A stretch of DNA of 20,349 nt, from the IMG/VR virus record IMGVR_UViG_3300027734_000385, positions 1-20,349 of that record, one strand, 5' to 3'. The stretch is from a virus. Shown one piece after another: positions 6,613-14,166 of the stretch; the first letter of the stretch is position 1; the number at the start of each line of letters is the position of its first letter. A program made the position numbers and the translations under genes. The notes under the pieces were generated by a model that was given only the letters and a program-made list of their open reading frames with translations, searched no databases and was not told the origin of the DNA.

Positions 6613-8214
6613 ATGGCTGATACGACAACGACCAACCTACTACTAACCAAACCCGAGGTTGGGGCTAGTACTGATACTTGGGGAACCAAGATCAATACCG
6701 ACCTAGACTCGGTTGACGCGGTATTTGCTGCGGCTGGAACCGGAACCAGCGTTGGTCTAAACATTGGCACTGGTAAGACGATCACGCTTGCTGGCACTAC
6801 AAAGTTTGCAGGGTCTACGTCAGGAACAACCACGGTGCAGGCTACAGCAGTTGCTGGCACTACAACCCTTACGCTGCCAGCGGCTACAGATACCCTGGTT
6901 GGCAAGGCGACTACCGACACTCTGACCAATAAGACGCTGACTGCTCCTACTCTTGCATCTGCAAATATCACAACTGCATTGACTTTGACGGGTGCTTCTG
7001 GAACATCAGGCCAAGTACTTACATCTGCTGGGTCAGGCGCTGCGCCTACTTGGACAACTGCTTCTGGTGGCGGCGGGGGAACCCTAACCATTTCCAACAA
7101 AACGGGAGCCTACACGGTTGTTGCTGGTGACAACGGTACGGTGATTAACTGCACCAGTGGCACATTTACAGTGAGTCTGACTGCTGCGGCTACGTTGGCC
7201 TCTGGATTTAATGTTCAGATTATCAATACTGGAACGGGAACTATTACGATTGACCCATCAGGTTCTGAGACGCTTGACGCGAATACGACTTGGAAACTTT
7301 CAAAGGGGCAAGGTGTTCGTATTCTTTGCGATGGAACAAATTTCCAAACGATTGCAATCCGCACCAGCGGTCAATCAGCAAATAGCGTTGCTCTTGGGAA
7401 TAACAGCGGAGGCACTCCATCGGTAGCCATTACAGGCGCAGGAGCAATGGCGCTGGGTGGTTCCTACGCATCAGGTACAGATAGTTTTGCTGCTGCTATT
7501 ACGGATAATACAAGCACCTATGGTGCAACTGCCACTAGTGCAGTAGCACTTGGGTCAATAGCCGCTGCATCAGCAAATTATTCATTTGCTTTAGGGCAAT
7601 ATGCTAGTACCTTTGCTGCTAATTCTGGAGTTTTTGCTGGTTCTTCTAATACCGCATCAACTTCTAGCGCGGTAGTTTTAGGTGGTGAAAATAACGCTGC
7701 TAATGGTGTAAAGTCAGCCGTTATAGGTGGGAATTACGGCAGTGCTCGCGGAACTAATGGAAAAATAGTATCAGCAGCATCTGATGCACCAATTGCAAGT
7801 TCTTTGGGCGTTTCGCAGCTTGGAATGCTTATTCTTGGTAGGCAAACAACAAATGCAACTGCCACTGTAATAGCTTCTGATGCAAACACAGTATCAACAG
7901 ATAACCAGTTAACTTTACCCAACAATTCAGCATATTATTTTCGTGGTGAAGTCATAGCTGGTGTCACAGGCGGCGGTAATACCAAGGGTTGGTTTATTGA
8001 AGGCGCAATCAAGCGTGGTGCTAATGCTGCGGCTACGGCACTCGTTGGTACACCCACAGTGACATCAAGTTATGCAGATGCAGGGGCATCAACATGGGCA
8101 GTAGCTGTCACAGCAAATACTACTTTGGGCTGTATAACAATCACAGTTACTGGTCAAGCGTCCACCACAATTCGCTGGGTTGCACAAGTGCGAACAACTG
8201 AAATGACTTACTAA
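6613..8214 (+). CDS. Tail fibre-like protein with YadA-type head repeats
   Basis: A 533-residue Gly/Ala/Thr-rich protein, preceded by GAGG (6603-6606) 6 bases before the ATG. The N-terminus ([20 protein letters not shown]) and [10 protein letters not shown] near residues 101-110 are common in phage fibres. Residues 130-156 hold a [18 protein letters not shown]-type linker and a five-glycine run. About residues 254-378 show repeats of the trimeric-autotransporter (YadA-type) head kind: [35 protein letters not shown] compact beta-rich C-terminal module from about residue 445 ends [14 protein letters not shown], a pattern seen in other phage tail proteins. It likely forms a trimeric fibre. Which of the two fibres binds the receptor cannot be told from sequence. 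Confidence 0.8.
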   Translation: MADTTTTNLLLTKPEVGASTDTWGTKINTDLDSVDAVFAAAGTGTSVGLNIGTGKTITLAGTTKFAGSTSGTTTVQATAVAGTTTLTLPAATDTLVGKATTDTLTNKTLTAPTLASANITTALTLTGASGTSGQVLTSAGSGAAPTWTTASGGGGGTLTISNKTGAYTVVAGDNGTVINCTSGTFTVSLTAAATLASGFNVQIINTGTGTITIDPSGSETLDANTTWKLSKGQGVRILCDGTNFQTIAIRTSGQSANSVALGNNSGGTPSVAITGAGAMALGGSYASGTDSFAAAITDNTSTYGATATSAVALGSIAAASANYSFALGQYASTFAANSGVFAGSSNTASTSSAVVLGGENNAANGVKSAVIGGNYGSARGTNGKIVSAASDAPIASSLGVSQLGMLILGRQTTNATATVIASDANTVSTDNQLTLPNNSAYYFRGEVIAGVTGGGNTKGWFIEGAIKRGANAAATALVGTPTVTSSYADAGASTWAVAVTANTTLGCITITVTGQASTTIRWVAQVRTTEMTY

Positions 8215-8224
8215 GGAAACAATC

Positions 8225-8524
8225 ATGGCTATTCAACTCAATCTCTCCACTTCGCAGTATGGCGTTCCTTTTGCGGGTGCTTACTTTCGCATTGTTACAG
8301 CAGCAGTAAGCCGCACGCGCAGCGTAGACAGCCGTCACTCAGTGATGATTGATGTCGCTGGCTACGCAACGCAGCCAAGTGATGATGACACGCGGGATGT
8401 GGATTTTCGCCGTTACCACTGCCCGTTGGCTGAAGTAGAGGCGCAAACTGGTGCTACTTTCTTGGCTAAGTGCTACGCATGGGTTATGGCTCAAACTGAC
8501 ATGACAGGGTCAACCGGCGTTTAA
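8225..8524 (+). CDS. Conserved phage hypothetical, 99 residues
   Basis: A soluble 99-residue protein opening AIQLNLSTSQYGVPFAGAYF with a beta-like N-terminal half, a central SVMIDVAGYAT segment, and a C-terminal AKCYAWVMAQTDM. I have seen this pattern as a small uncharacterised gene after fibre genes in tailed phages, but no function is known to me. AAGGA (8213-8217), overlapping the fibre stop, sits 7 bases before the ATG, so it is coupled to the fibre gene and may help build or cap it. It has no membrane segment, signal peptide or metal-binding motif. Confidence 0.78.
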   Translation: MAIQLNLSTSQYGVPFAGAYFRIVTAAVSRTRSVDSRHSVMIDVAGYATQPSDDDTRDVDFRRYHCPLAEVEAQTGATFLAKCYAWVMAQTDMTGSTGV

Positions 8525-8546
8525 CACTTAGCACTGGAGCGCGTAA

Positions 8547-8780
8547 ATGGAATTTCAACCAATGTTCAACTTCATCGGTGGAGCGATCCTGGTCGCCGTT
8601 GGCTGGTGGTGCAAAGAAATATGGGACTCGGTCAAGGCATTGAAGAATGACATCAAGGCCATCGAGATTGATCTGCCAAAGAACTACGTCAGCAAAGCAG
8701 ACATTGAGAGCCGCCTGGACAAGATTGACGCGACATTGGAGCGCATCTTTGACAAGCTGGAAAACAAGGCAGACAAGTGA
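8547..8780 (+). CDS. Small membrane-anchored coiled-coil protein
   Basis: The 77-residue protein has one likely membrane segment near residues 7-23 (MFNFIGGAILVAVGWWC) followed by a charged, heptad-like helix (KALKNDIKAIE, then IESRLDKIDATLERIFDKLE). It opens the lysis cassette: GGAG (8536-8539) lies 7 bases before the ATG, and its stop overlaps the next gene start (GTGA, 8777-8780). Single-spanning proteins with this outline occur next to holins in phages and may be holin-like, antiholin-like or part of a spanin-type complex. The role cannot be assigned from sequence, since there is no lipobox or second membrane segment. Confidence 0.75.
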   Translation: MEFQPMFNFIGGAILVAVGWWCKEIWDSVKALKNDIKAIEIDLPKNYVSKADIESRLDKIDATLERIFDKLENKADK

Positions 8781-8944
8781 TTGATCAGGTGGTCTCAGCA
8801 GAAAGTCCCTGGCCTAACACTGAGACAAAGACAGTTTTAGTTTGTCGGATTCCTAAACGAGAAGAGGACAAAAAGATGGGTGCAAACGAATTCACTGACA
8901 AAGATGGACGCATCTGCCGTTGGGTAGTTGTGAACGCAAAGTAA
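8777..8944 (+). CDS. Small unknown protein, 55 residues, GTG start
   Basis: This frame starts at GTG 8777, overlapping the stop of the gene before (GTGA), and ends at TAA 8942-8944, overlapping the next ATG by one base. It reads MIDQVVSAESPWPNTETKT at the start and KMGANEFTDKDGRICRWVVV near the end. The tight junctions on both sides and the absence of stop codons support a real gene. The second half (KDGRICRWVVVNAK) could be a small beta hairpin. There is no membrane segment or metal-binding motif. A shorter version starting at ATG 8876 would lack the coupling. I do not recognise the family. Confidence 0.65.
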   Translation: MIDQVVSAESPWPNTETKTVLVCRIPKREEDKKMGANEFTDKDGRICRWVVVNAK

Positions 8945-9081
8945 TGGACCCCATAACGGCTTTTATGGCGGCACAAGCTGCTGTTGCTGGAATAAAAAAG
9001 CCATTGCTCTTGGTAAAGACATCCACGGCCTATACAAAGAATTCAGCGGTTTTTATCAAGCAGCGGATACAGTTCACCTAG
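8944..9081 (+). CDS. Short zero-frame product of the frameshift locus, 45 residues
   Basis: Without slippage, ribosomes would release a 45-residue peptide that shares its first 19 residues with the long product and ends with IKQRIQFT. The unique part is basic and short and has no recognisable domain. If the frameshift is programmed, this peptide would be the more abundant product; if the locus is a simple mutation, it is junk. Confidence 0.4.
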   Translation: MDPITAFMAAQAAVAGIKKPLLLVKTSTAYTKNSAVFIKQRIQFT

Positions 9082-9431
9082 CAAGCAGCAAAGCCAGGAT
9101 TGCGAGCATAGGAAAGACAGATGCACAAATCAGTTCTCAGGCTCTACAGATTGCAATGGCATCTAAAGCATTGCGGGAACATGAGAAGGAACTGAAGGAC
9201 ATTCTCTTTTATTCGGGGAATGCCCAGGTTTGGGAAGAGATGATGGCAGAGCGCACCAGGATGATCAAGGAGCGCAACACGCTAGAGAGAGAAGAAGCGG
9301 AGCGCAAACAAAAGGACAAGGAAGTGAAAGTTGCAATCATTATGAACACACTCTGGATTTCTGGTGCATCAGCTATCGTTGTTCCGTTACTGAGTATTAC
9401 GGTTCACGTTATAACGAACAGGGGTTTTTGA
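8944..9431 (+). CDS. Membrane coiled-coil protein made by -1 frameshift (or broken by a lost A)
   Basis: Reading starts at ATG 8944 (overlapping the preceding TAA) with MDPITAFMAAQAAVAGIKK. In that frame a TAG at 9079-9081 ends a 45-residue product. At 8994-9000 lies A_AAA_AAG in the correct phase for a -1 slip; from 9000 the -1 frame is open to TGA 9429-9431. The joined 162-residue protein continues AIALGKDIHGLYKEF, has a long charged helix (EHEKELKDILFYSGNAQVWE, then ERTRMIKERNTLERE) and a C-terminal membrane segment (SGASAIVVPLLSITVHVI). This restored outline, an MDPI start with helix and C-terminal membrane anchor, resembles a family I know from tailed phages of aquatic bacteria, function unknown. 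Either programmed frameshifting or a one-base deletion explains the split. An ATG at 9156 in the -1 frame has no good ribosome site, so it probably is not the true start. Confidence 0.75.
8994..9000 (+). promoter_or_regulatory. Candidate -1 ribosomal frameshift site A_AAA_AAG
   Basis: The heptamer has the X_XXY_YYZ form and is in phase with the zero frame (codons ATA, AAA, AAG). It is the same slippery sequence as in E. coli dnaX. I found no strong stem-loop in the next 30-40 bases (only GCCA...TGGT with a 7-base loop) and no good Shine-Dalgarno-like stimulator 8-14 bases upstream, so efficiency would be modest unless a longer-range structure exists. Confidence 0.5.
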
Positions 9432-9432
9432 T

Positions 9433-9780
9433 ATGAGCGAAGAGAAAATCCAAGCAATGGAAACAAAAAGCGCCTTGGTTGAGAAAATCACATTTGCTTT
9501 GTTGCCGCTATTGTTTTCGTGCGTGGTTTATCTCATGTCGGCTCTGTCTAACCTGTCCCACGAAGTCACTATTCTCAATAGCAAAATAAGCTTGGTGGTG
9601 ACCTCTGACAACAAGCAAGCAAGCAACACGGGCGCTGAGTTGGCAAGGGAAAAGTTACGCCAAGACTTGGAAAAAGAAATCCAAAAAAACAGGGATGACA
9701 TTCAAGTCAACCGTCTGCACATTGCCATTTTGGAAGACAGGGCCGGGATGAAAACCACGTTTAAAAAGGAAGATAAATGA
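9433..9780 (+). CDS. Single-span coiled-coil membrane protein, i-spanin-like candidate
   Basis: The 115-residue protein has a short polar N-terminus, one membrane segment at about residues 18-38 (EKITFALLPLLFSCVVYLM), and then a long helical, heptad-like region with many Lys/Glu (AELAREKLRQDLEKEIQKNR). This outline (short cytoplasmic end, one span, periplasmic coiled coil) matches inner-membrane spanins of Rz type, but no outer-membrane lipoprotein partner is evident nearby, so a spanin call is only a candidate. It starts 1 base after the stop of the frameshift gene and overlaps the holin-type gene by four bases (ATGA 9777-9780). Confidence 0.75.
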   Translation: MSEEKIQAMETKSALVEKITFALLPLLFSCVVYLMSALSNLSHEVTILNSKISLVVTSDNKQASNTGAELAREKLRQDLEKEIQKNRDDIQVNRLHIAILEDRAGMKTTFKKEDK

Positions 9781-10289
9781 TTCCAATCATCGGCGCACTA
9801 CTCAGCACGTTAGCTGAAAGCGGTTTAGGACTGCTATCCAGCGCTATCCAGGCCAAGGGTAAGGAGGTGGTCGAAAACACGCTAGGCGTGAAGATTCCCG
9901 ACAATCCAACTCCCGCTGATGTTGAGCGCTTGCGTGAGTTGCAGTATCAGCACGAAGAGCGCCTGATTGAATTGGGTATTGAGAAGGCCAAGTTAGAGAT
10001 GGCCGAGTTGGAACTGCTGGCAAGGGCGGCACAGTCTGATGCGGAGAACGTTACAGACCGTTGGCAGGCAGACATGAACTCTGATTCATGGCTCTCAAAG
10101 AACATTCGGCCTATGAGCCTTATAGCCATATTTATGGGCTATTTCCTGTTTGCCATGATGAGCGCCTACGGCCTCAACGCCAACGAGTCCTATGTGACCC
10201 TGCTGGGTAACTGGGGAATGCTAATCATGGGCGCTTACTTTGGTGGCAGAACGGTAGAGAAGCTGGCAGAAATGAGGAGTTCAAAATGA
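9777..10289 (+). CDS. Holin, 3TM gene-transfer-release type
   Basis: The 170-residue protein has an N-terminal hydrophobic segment (IIGALLSTLAESGLGLL, residues 4-20), a long charged amphipathic helix (residues 45-95, ADVERLRELQYQHEERLIEL), and two C-terminal membrane segments (about 113-133, MSLIAIFMGYFLFAMMSAY; about 140-157, LLGNWGMLIMGAYFGG). The SWLSKNIRPMSLIAI motif and FGGRTVEK after the last span fit the 3TM holin family associated with release of gene-transfer agents and phages. It should form inner-membrane holes letting the endolysin reach the cell wall. It overlaps the endolysin gene by four bases (ATGA 10286-10289), fitting paired expression. Confidence 0.85.
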   Translation: MIPIIGALLSTLAESGLGLLSSAIQAKGKEVVENTLGVKIPDNPTPADVERLRELQYQHEERLIELGIEKAKLEMAELELLARAAQSDAENVTDRWQADMNSDSWLSKNIRPMSLIAIFMGYFLFAMMSAYGLNANESYVTLLGNWGMLIMGAYFGGRTVEKLAEMRSSK

Positions 10290-10624
10290 GCCTAAGTCAA
10301 GAGCAGGCAGCTTTCCTGTTGGATATGTGCAAGCTGATCCAGCACGCCACAGAACAGGGTTTTATGGTCACTGGTGGCGAGTTAGCCCGTACACCGGAGC
10401 AGCAGGCCATCTACGTTAAGACAGGTCGGTCTAAGACCATGAACTCTATCCACCTAAAGCGGTGCGCGATGGACTTAAACTTCTTCAAGGATGGAAAAAT
10501 AATCTGGGACAAAGCTATCCTGGCTCCGATTGGAGCCTACTGGGAAAGCCTGTACCCAAAGAACCGCTGGGGCGGTAACTTCAGATCGCTGGTGGATTGC
10601 CCACACTTTGAACGAAACATATGA
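10286..10624 (+). CDS. M15 family peptidase endolysin (L-Ala-D-Glu type)
   Basis: The 112-residue protein is a compact M15-type zinc peptidase, the endolysin type that cuts peptidoglycan stem peptides. Zinc ligands are visible in order: His56 in SIHLKRCAMDLNFF, Asp63 in the same segment, and His107 in DCPHFER. The nearby Asp104 is a candidate catalytic residue, and Arg35 in TGGELARTPEQQ also fits the family. There is no signal peptide, membrane anchor or wall-binding domain, so it depends on the overlapping holin gene for release. Length matches other short phage M15 enzymes. Its stop overlaps the next start (ATGA 10621-10624). The cleaved bond is a family-based inference. Confidence 0.9.
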   Translation: MSLSQEQAAFLLDMCKLIQHATEQGFMVTGGELARTPEQQAIYVKTGRSKTMNSIHLKRCAMDLNFFKDGKIIWDKAILAPIGAYWESLYPKNRWGGNFRSLVDCPHFERNI

Positions 10625-11274
10625 GCGATTACAGCGGCCAGATCACAACGCCAGCGCAGCCGAATATCGGTAACCCTGGTGATACATATGACCGCCTGTT
10701 CTTTAGCCAGACATTCAGCAACATCGGGAACTACGCTAACCGCGTCACAAACGCCCTAGCAGCGTTATTTGGACCGCGTGGCGGCAAGTATCTCAACGCA
10801 CCTTATGGCGCGTTCCAGGACTCCACAGACCAGGTGGCGGCTAACACTACAACCGCCTACGCCATCACGCTTAACACCACCGACTTCAGCAACGGCGTTA
10901 CGCTCTCAAACTCATCTAGGCTGAACGTATCGCAGTCTGGCATCTACAACGTGCAGTTTTCTATCCAGTTTACGAACACGACAAACGCATCTCAAGACGT
11001 TGACGTTTGGTTCAGAAAGAATGGAACAAACATTGACAAGTCGAACTCAAGGTTTGGGTTTGCACCCAGAAAAGGCGCTGGCGATCCGTTCCACATAATT
11101 GCCGCAATGAACTTCTTTGTCAACCTTAACGCAAACGATTATGTGGAAATCATGTGGCGGCCTACTGATGTCGGAGTGTCGATTGAGCAGTATCCGGCAG
11201 GCACTTCCCCAACCAGGCCAGCAGTACCGTCGGCCATCGTTACACTGTCGTTTGTCTCCAACCTATCGGTGTAA
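10621..11274 (+). CDS. Virion protein with TNF/C1q-like jelly roll
   Basis: The 217-residue protein begins with an unstructured-looking stretch (QITTPAQPNIGNPGDTYDRL) and a short helix with NYANRVTNALAALFGPRGG. From about residue 60 it has a run of beta strands of the kind seen in phage and bacterial C1q/TNF-like modules: AFQDSTDQVAANTTTAYAI, RLNVSQSGIYNVQFSIQFTN, VDVWFRKNGTNI, and NFFVNLNANDYVEIMWRPTD. The last strand ends AIVTLSFVS. Modules like this usually form trimers and often sit at tail tips. The gene lies between the lysis enzyme and the nozzle candidate, so a tail role is likely but inferred. It overlaps the endolysin stop by four bases. Confidence 0.8.
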   Translation: MSDYSGQITTPAQPNIGNPGDTYDRLFFSQTFSNIGNYANRVTNALAALFGPRGGKYLNAPYGAFQDSTDQVAANTTTAYAITLNTTDFSNGVTLSNSSRLNVSQSGIYNVQFSIQFTNTTNASQDVDVWFRKNGTNIDKSNSRFGFAPRKGAGDPFHIIAAMNFFVNLNANDYVEIMWRPTDVGVSIEQYPAGTSPTRPAVPSAIVTLSFVSNLSV

Positions 11275-11276
11275 TC

Positions 11277-12755
11277 ATGGCACTCATTCCTCTCAAAATT
11301 CCCCCAGGCGTTTACCGCAACGGCACTGAGTACCAGGCGGTTGGCCGCTGGTACGACTCCAACTTGGTGCGCTGGTTTGAGAATACTTTGCGCCCGATTG
11401 GCGGGTGGCGGGTCAAGTCCACGTCTGCCATGACGGGTAAGTGTCGAGGGCTTATCACCTGGAGAGACAACAGCGCGGCACGTTTTGCTGCTGCTGGTAC
11501 TCAGTCCAAGTTGTACGCGATGAATGTCGGAGGTACTCTGAAGGACATCACGCCAACAGGGTTTACTGCGGGTTCCGCTGACGCCACCTCCACAACCGGA
11601 TATGGTTACTACACTTATGGGAATTTATCGTATGGCACTGCGCGTCTTGACACCGGATTAGTACCGGCCACAACTTGGAGCATGGATACCTGGGGAGAGT
11701 ACCTGGTTGCGTGCAGCAGCACAGACGGCAAGCTATACGAATGGCAACTAGGTTTCACAACTCCTACGCTGGCGGCAGTTATCACCAACGCACCGACAAG
11801 CTGCGCGGCGGTGATGGTCACCAGTGAGCGCATCATGTTTGCTTTGGGTGCATCGGGTAACCCGCGCTTAGTAAAGTGGTCGGATCAGGAGAACAACACA
11901 ACCTGGACGGCGGCAGCCACCAACCAGGCCGGTGACTTTGAATTGGCGACACCAGGTTCTTTGAGGTGCGGCAAGCGCGTGCGTGGCGTCAACATCTTGT
12001 TTACCGACACCGACGCGCACGTCGCCAGCTACATCGGACTGCCCTACGTCTACAGCTTTGAGAAGGTTGGTAGCGGGTGCGGCGTCATCTCCTCGCAAGC
12101 TGTAGCGGCAATCGACACGTCCGCAATGTGGATGAGTCAATCTGGATTTTGGAGTTACGACGGGTTTGTCAAGCCTATGATGTGCGACGTTGGTGACTAT
12201 GTATTCAATAACATGAATCTGAACCAAGCGTCCAAAGTCTACGCCGTCCACAACTCTAGCTATGGAGAGGTGACCTGGTTGTACCCGTCACTATCCTCAA
12301 CCGAATGTGATAGCTATGTCACCTATAACTATCGGGAAGGTACATGGTATTTCGGACTGATGGCACGCACCGCTGGAACAGATAGAGGCGTATTTGTCAA
12401 CCCTATGATGGTTGGAACTGACGGGTACATCTACGACCATGAGGTCGGATATACATACGACTCGGTGGCTCCTTACGCGCAGTCCGGTCCGATTGAACTT
12501 GGGAACGGCGACAACGTGATGGCCGTAAGATCGGTAATTCCTGACGAGCAGACTCTGGGAGAGGTCGCCATCTCATTCACGGCCAGGATGTACCCGACAT
12601 CGGCAGAGACAAGCTACGGCCCGTTTAACGCCAAAGCGCCAACCGATACCCGATTCTCTGGCCGGTCAGTCAAGATGAAGGTAACCGGCAATGTCCTGGA
12701 AGATTGGCGGGTTGGCGTGATGCGGTTGGAGGCTACGTCGGCAGGGAAACGGTAA
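11277..12755 (+). CDS. Tail nozzle-type protein
   Basis: The 492-residue, beta-rich protein opens ALIPLKIPPGVYRNGTEYQA and WFENTLRPIGGWR, then has a long series of strands with repeated 'TWRDNS', 'LYAMNVGG', 'LYEWQLGF' and 'RLVKWSDQ' elements that look like propeller blades, and FWSYDGFVKPM with a final C-terminal sheet. Phage nozzle or tubular-tail proteins (T7 gp12-type, SU10 nozzle) have this size and propeller-like organisation and close the end of the short tail. The neighbour genes on both sides are tail and internal virion genes, which supports this. There is no clear Shine-Dalgarno and only 2 bases to the previous stop, so translation is probably coupled. The end overlaps the next ATG by one base (TAATG). 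Confidence 0.7.
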   Translation: MALIPLKIPPGVYRNGTEYQAVGRWYDSNLVRWFENTLRPIGGWRVKSTSAMTGKCRGLITWRDNSAARFAAAGTQSKLYAMNVGGTLKDITPTGFTAGSADATSTTGYGYYTYGNLSYGTARLDTGLVPATTWSMDTWGEYLVACSSTDGKLYEWQLGFTTPTLAAVITNAPTSCAAVMVTSERIMFALGASGNPRLVKWSDQENNTTWTAAATNQAGDFELATPGSLRCGKRVRGVNILFTDTDAHVASYIGLPYVYSFEKVGSGCGVISSQAVAAIDTSAMWMSQSGFWSYDGFVKPMMCDVGDYVFNNMNLNQASKVYAVHNSSYGEVTWLYPSLSSTECDSYVTYNYREGTWYFGLMARTAGTDRGVFVNPMMVGTDGYIYDHEVGYTYDSVAPYAQSGPIELGNGDNVMAVRSVIPDEQTLGEVAISFTARMYPTSAETSYGPFNAKAPTDTRFSGRSVKMKVTGNVLEDWRVGVMRLEATSAGKR

Positions 12756-13114
12756 TGGAGGACTTCTGGCGGTTGGCACAACACATTGAAGCCGCCTTAG
12801 AATACTCAGAAGGCACTCATACCCTTGAAGATGTTGCGCAGGGTGTTGAGGAAAACAGATTCCAGCTTTGGCCTGGGGTCAATAGCGCAGTCATTACAGA
12901 GATCATTGTCTATCCGCGACTCAAGAATCTGCACTATTTTCTTGCTGGCGGCGACCTAGATGAACTCAAGCGGATGCGACCATACATCGAGGCTTGGGGT
13001 AAGCAGATTGGTTGCACGCGAGTTACCTTGGCTGGCCGTAAAGGTTGGGCAAGGACATTTTTAGCAGATGAAGGATATGTCCCTAAATGGCATATTTTGT
13101 CTAAGGAGTTGTGA
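12755..13114 (+). CDS. GNAT-fold virion-associated protein
   Basis: I chose ATG 12755, which overlaps the nozzle stop by one base, over a longer version that would start inside the nozzle gene at 12704. The 119-residue product has an N-terminal helix (DFWRLAQHIEAALEYSEG), a central beta region (AVITEIIVYPRLKNLHYFLA), and the C-terminal CTRVTLAGRKGWARTFLADE segment. The Gly-Arg-x-Gly-Trp pattern followed by a helix and a final strand resembles the acetyl-CoA-binding half of GNAT-fold proteins, and phage tail clusters often carry such proteins (T7 gp13-like). Catalytic activity is unlikely to be certain from sequence; a structural or assembly role is equally possible. Confidence 0.72.
   Translation: MEDFWRLAQHIEAALEYSEGTHTLEDVAQGVEENRFQLWPGVNSAVITEIIVYPRLKNLHYFLAGGDLDELKRMRPYIEAWGKQIGCTRVTLAGRKGWARTFLADEGYVPKWHILSKEL
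13103..13108 (+). promoter_or_regulatory. Ribosome binding site deciding the start at 13116
   Basis: AAGGAG lies 7 bases before ATG 13116; a longer version starting at 13068 would place it inside coding and overlap the previous gene by 47 bases. Confidence 0.85.
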
Positions 13115-13115
13115 T

Positions 13116-14156
13116 ATGAGTCTAGGTGGTCAAAATGCATCTCCATCAGTGATTGTGTACGGTCCTGATGGGACAGCGTATGGTAGTCCTGCTGATGCAG
13201 CAGCCGCTGGCGTGAGCAACGCTACTATGTCGCAGCCTATTGGCGTTCCAGATAACCAATATGTACCTATGCAGGTTCGTACGCCTCAATACTACACTCC
13301 TCCAGCATATCAACCCTACACGCCAGTTGCTGCGCCACTACCTAATATCCCAACTCAACCATCTGGTGGGCGTAATCGTTATGCAGAGATCATGGCGAAT
13401 TACCAGCAAGCGCAGCCTAGTATGCCGCCTAGCTACAGCGGTGGGTTTACTGGGTATCCATCCGACTACACCGGAGGATTTACGCCGTACAAACCCACAG
13501 TTCCGACCCCCGCACCTATAGTAGATCAACCATCATCTGGTGGACTTCTTACTGGTGGCGGGGGCGGTAAATATGGCGCATCCTCTGATGGAGAACCAGG
13601 AGCAGGATTTATTGCACCGACTAGCCAAAATGCATATGACGTATCTCAGCTTGGAAAAAATATAAGCTATGTATCTCCTTTAGTTGGCTCTTTAACTGGT
13701 ATGTACGGGAATTATTTGGCAAGCCAAGTAGACCCAAACTACAGCAATGAAGGAAGAAACTATCCAGCACCAACTGGTGGGTTTGTCAGCACACCAGACA
13801 CGCAAGCAGTTCGGGATGCCATAAACAGCACTGACTTTTCTGGAATGGATAGGGGTAGCGGAGATAGAGGTGGTGACAGTGATGGTGGTGGCAGAGCCAC
13901 TGGTGGAAACAATGGTGACGCATCAGGCGGCGGTGATCGCGGAACACGCGGTGGCTTTGCGCAAGGCGGCTACGTCTCCATGCAGAACTTGGGAGGACTA
14001 GACCCAATGGGACCAGATGACGGTTACGCCACTCTCAAGGATGGCGAGTTTGTCATCAACGACAAGGCGGTCAAGAAGTACGGTATCGAATTGATGAACG
14101 CTATCAACTCGGGCAAGATTTCAAAGGGCAAGCTACGCGGCTTGCTCGAAATGTAA
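13116..14156 (+). CDS. Pro/Gly-rich internal virion-type protein
   Basis: The 346-residue protein is mostly low complexity. Its first 120 residues are rich in Pro, Tyr, Ala and Gln (YTPPAYQPYTPVAAPLPNIP), then come Gly/Pro/Ser-rich stretches and a Gly/Asp/Arg-rich segment at about residues 245-285 (RGSGDRGGDSDGGGRATGGN). The C-terminal 60 or so residues are ordered: GPDDGYATLKDGEFVINDKA, VKKYGIELMNAI, then SKGKLRGLLEM. That conserved end is common in phage proteins near ejection or tail genes. The disordered body would allow packing inside the head or tail. It is the first of four consecutive ejection-type genes. Its specific function is not known to me. Confidence 0.68.
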   Translation: MSLGGQNASPSVIVYGPDGTAYGSPADAAAAGVSNATMSQPIGVPDNQYVPMQVRTPQYYTPPAYQPYTPVAAPLPNIPTQPSGGRNRYAEIMANYQQAQPSMPPSYSGGFTGYPSDYTGGFTPYKPTVPTPAPIVDQPSSGGLLTGGGGGKYGASSDGEPGAGFIAPTSQNAYDVSQLGKNISYVSPLVGSLTGMYGNYLASQVDPNYSNEGRNYPAPTGGFVSTPDTQAVRDAINSTDFSGMDRGSGDRGGDSDGGGRATGGNNGDASGGGDRGTRGGFAQGGYVSMQNLGGLDPMGPDDGYATLKDGEFVINDKAVKKYGIELMNAINSGKISKGKLRGLLEM

Positions 14157-14166
14157 GGAGAACGAT

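Noticed and set aside
6534-7100. 188-codon Val/Ala-rich open frame on the - strand
   Set aside because: Antisense shadow of Thr/Ala/Gly-rich fibre sequence, which gives Val/Ala/Ser codons on the opposite strand; no homology-like motifs.
9156-9431. Stand-alone 91-residue gene starting at ATG 9156
   Set aside because: No good ribosome site, and the same frame is open with coherent helix for 52 codons upstream back to the slippery site; treated as part of the frameshift product.
8777-9431. Calling the split gene a plain pseudogene
   Set aside because: The in-phase A_AAA_AAG, intact -1 frame and absence of other damage make a functional frameshift at least as likely; kept as uncertain.
11868-12251. 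127-codon open frame on the - strand in the nozzle gene
   Set aside because: Shadow of the nozzle coding frame; no supporting signals.
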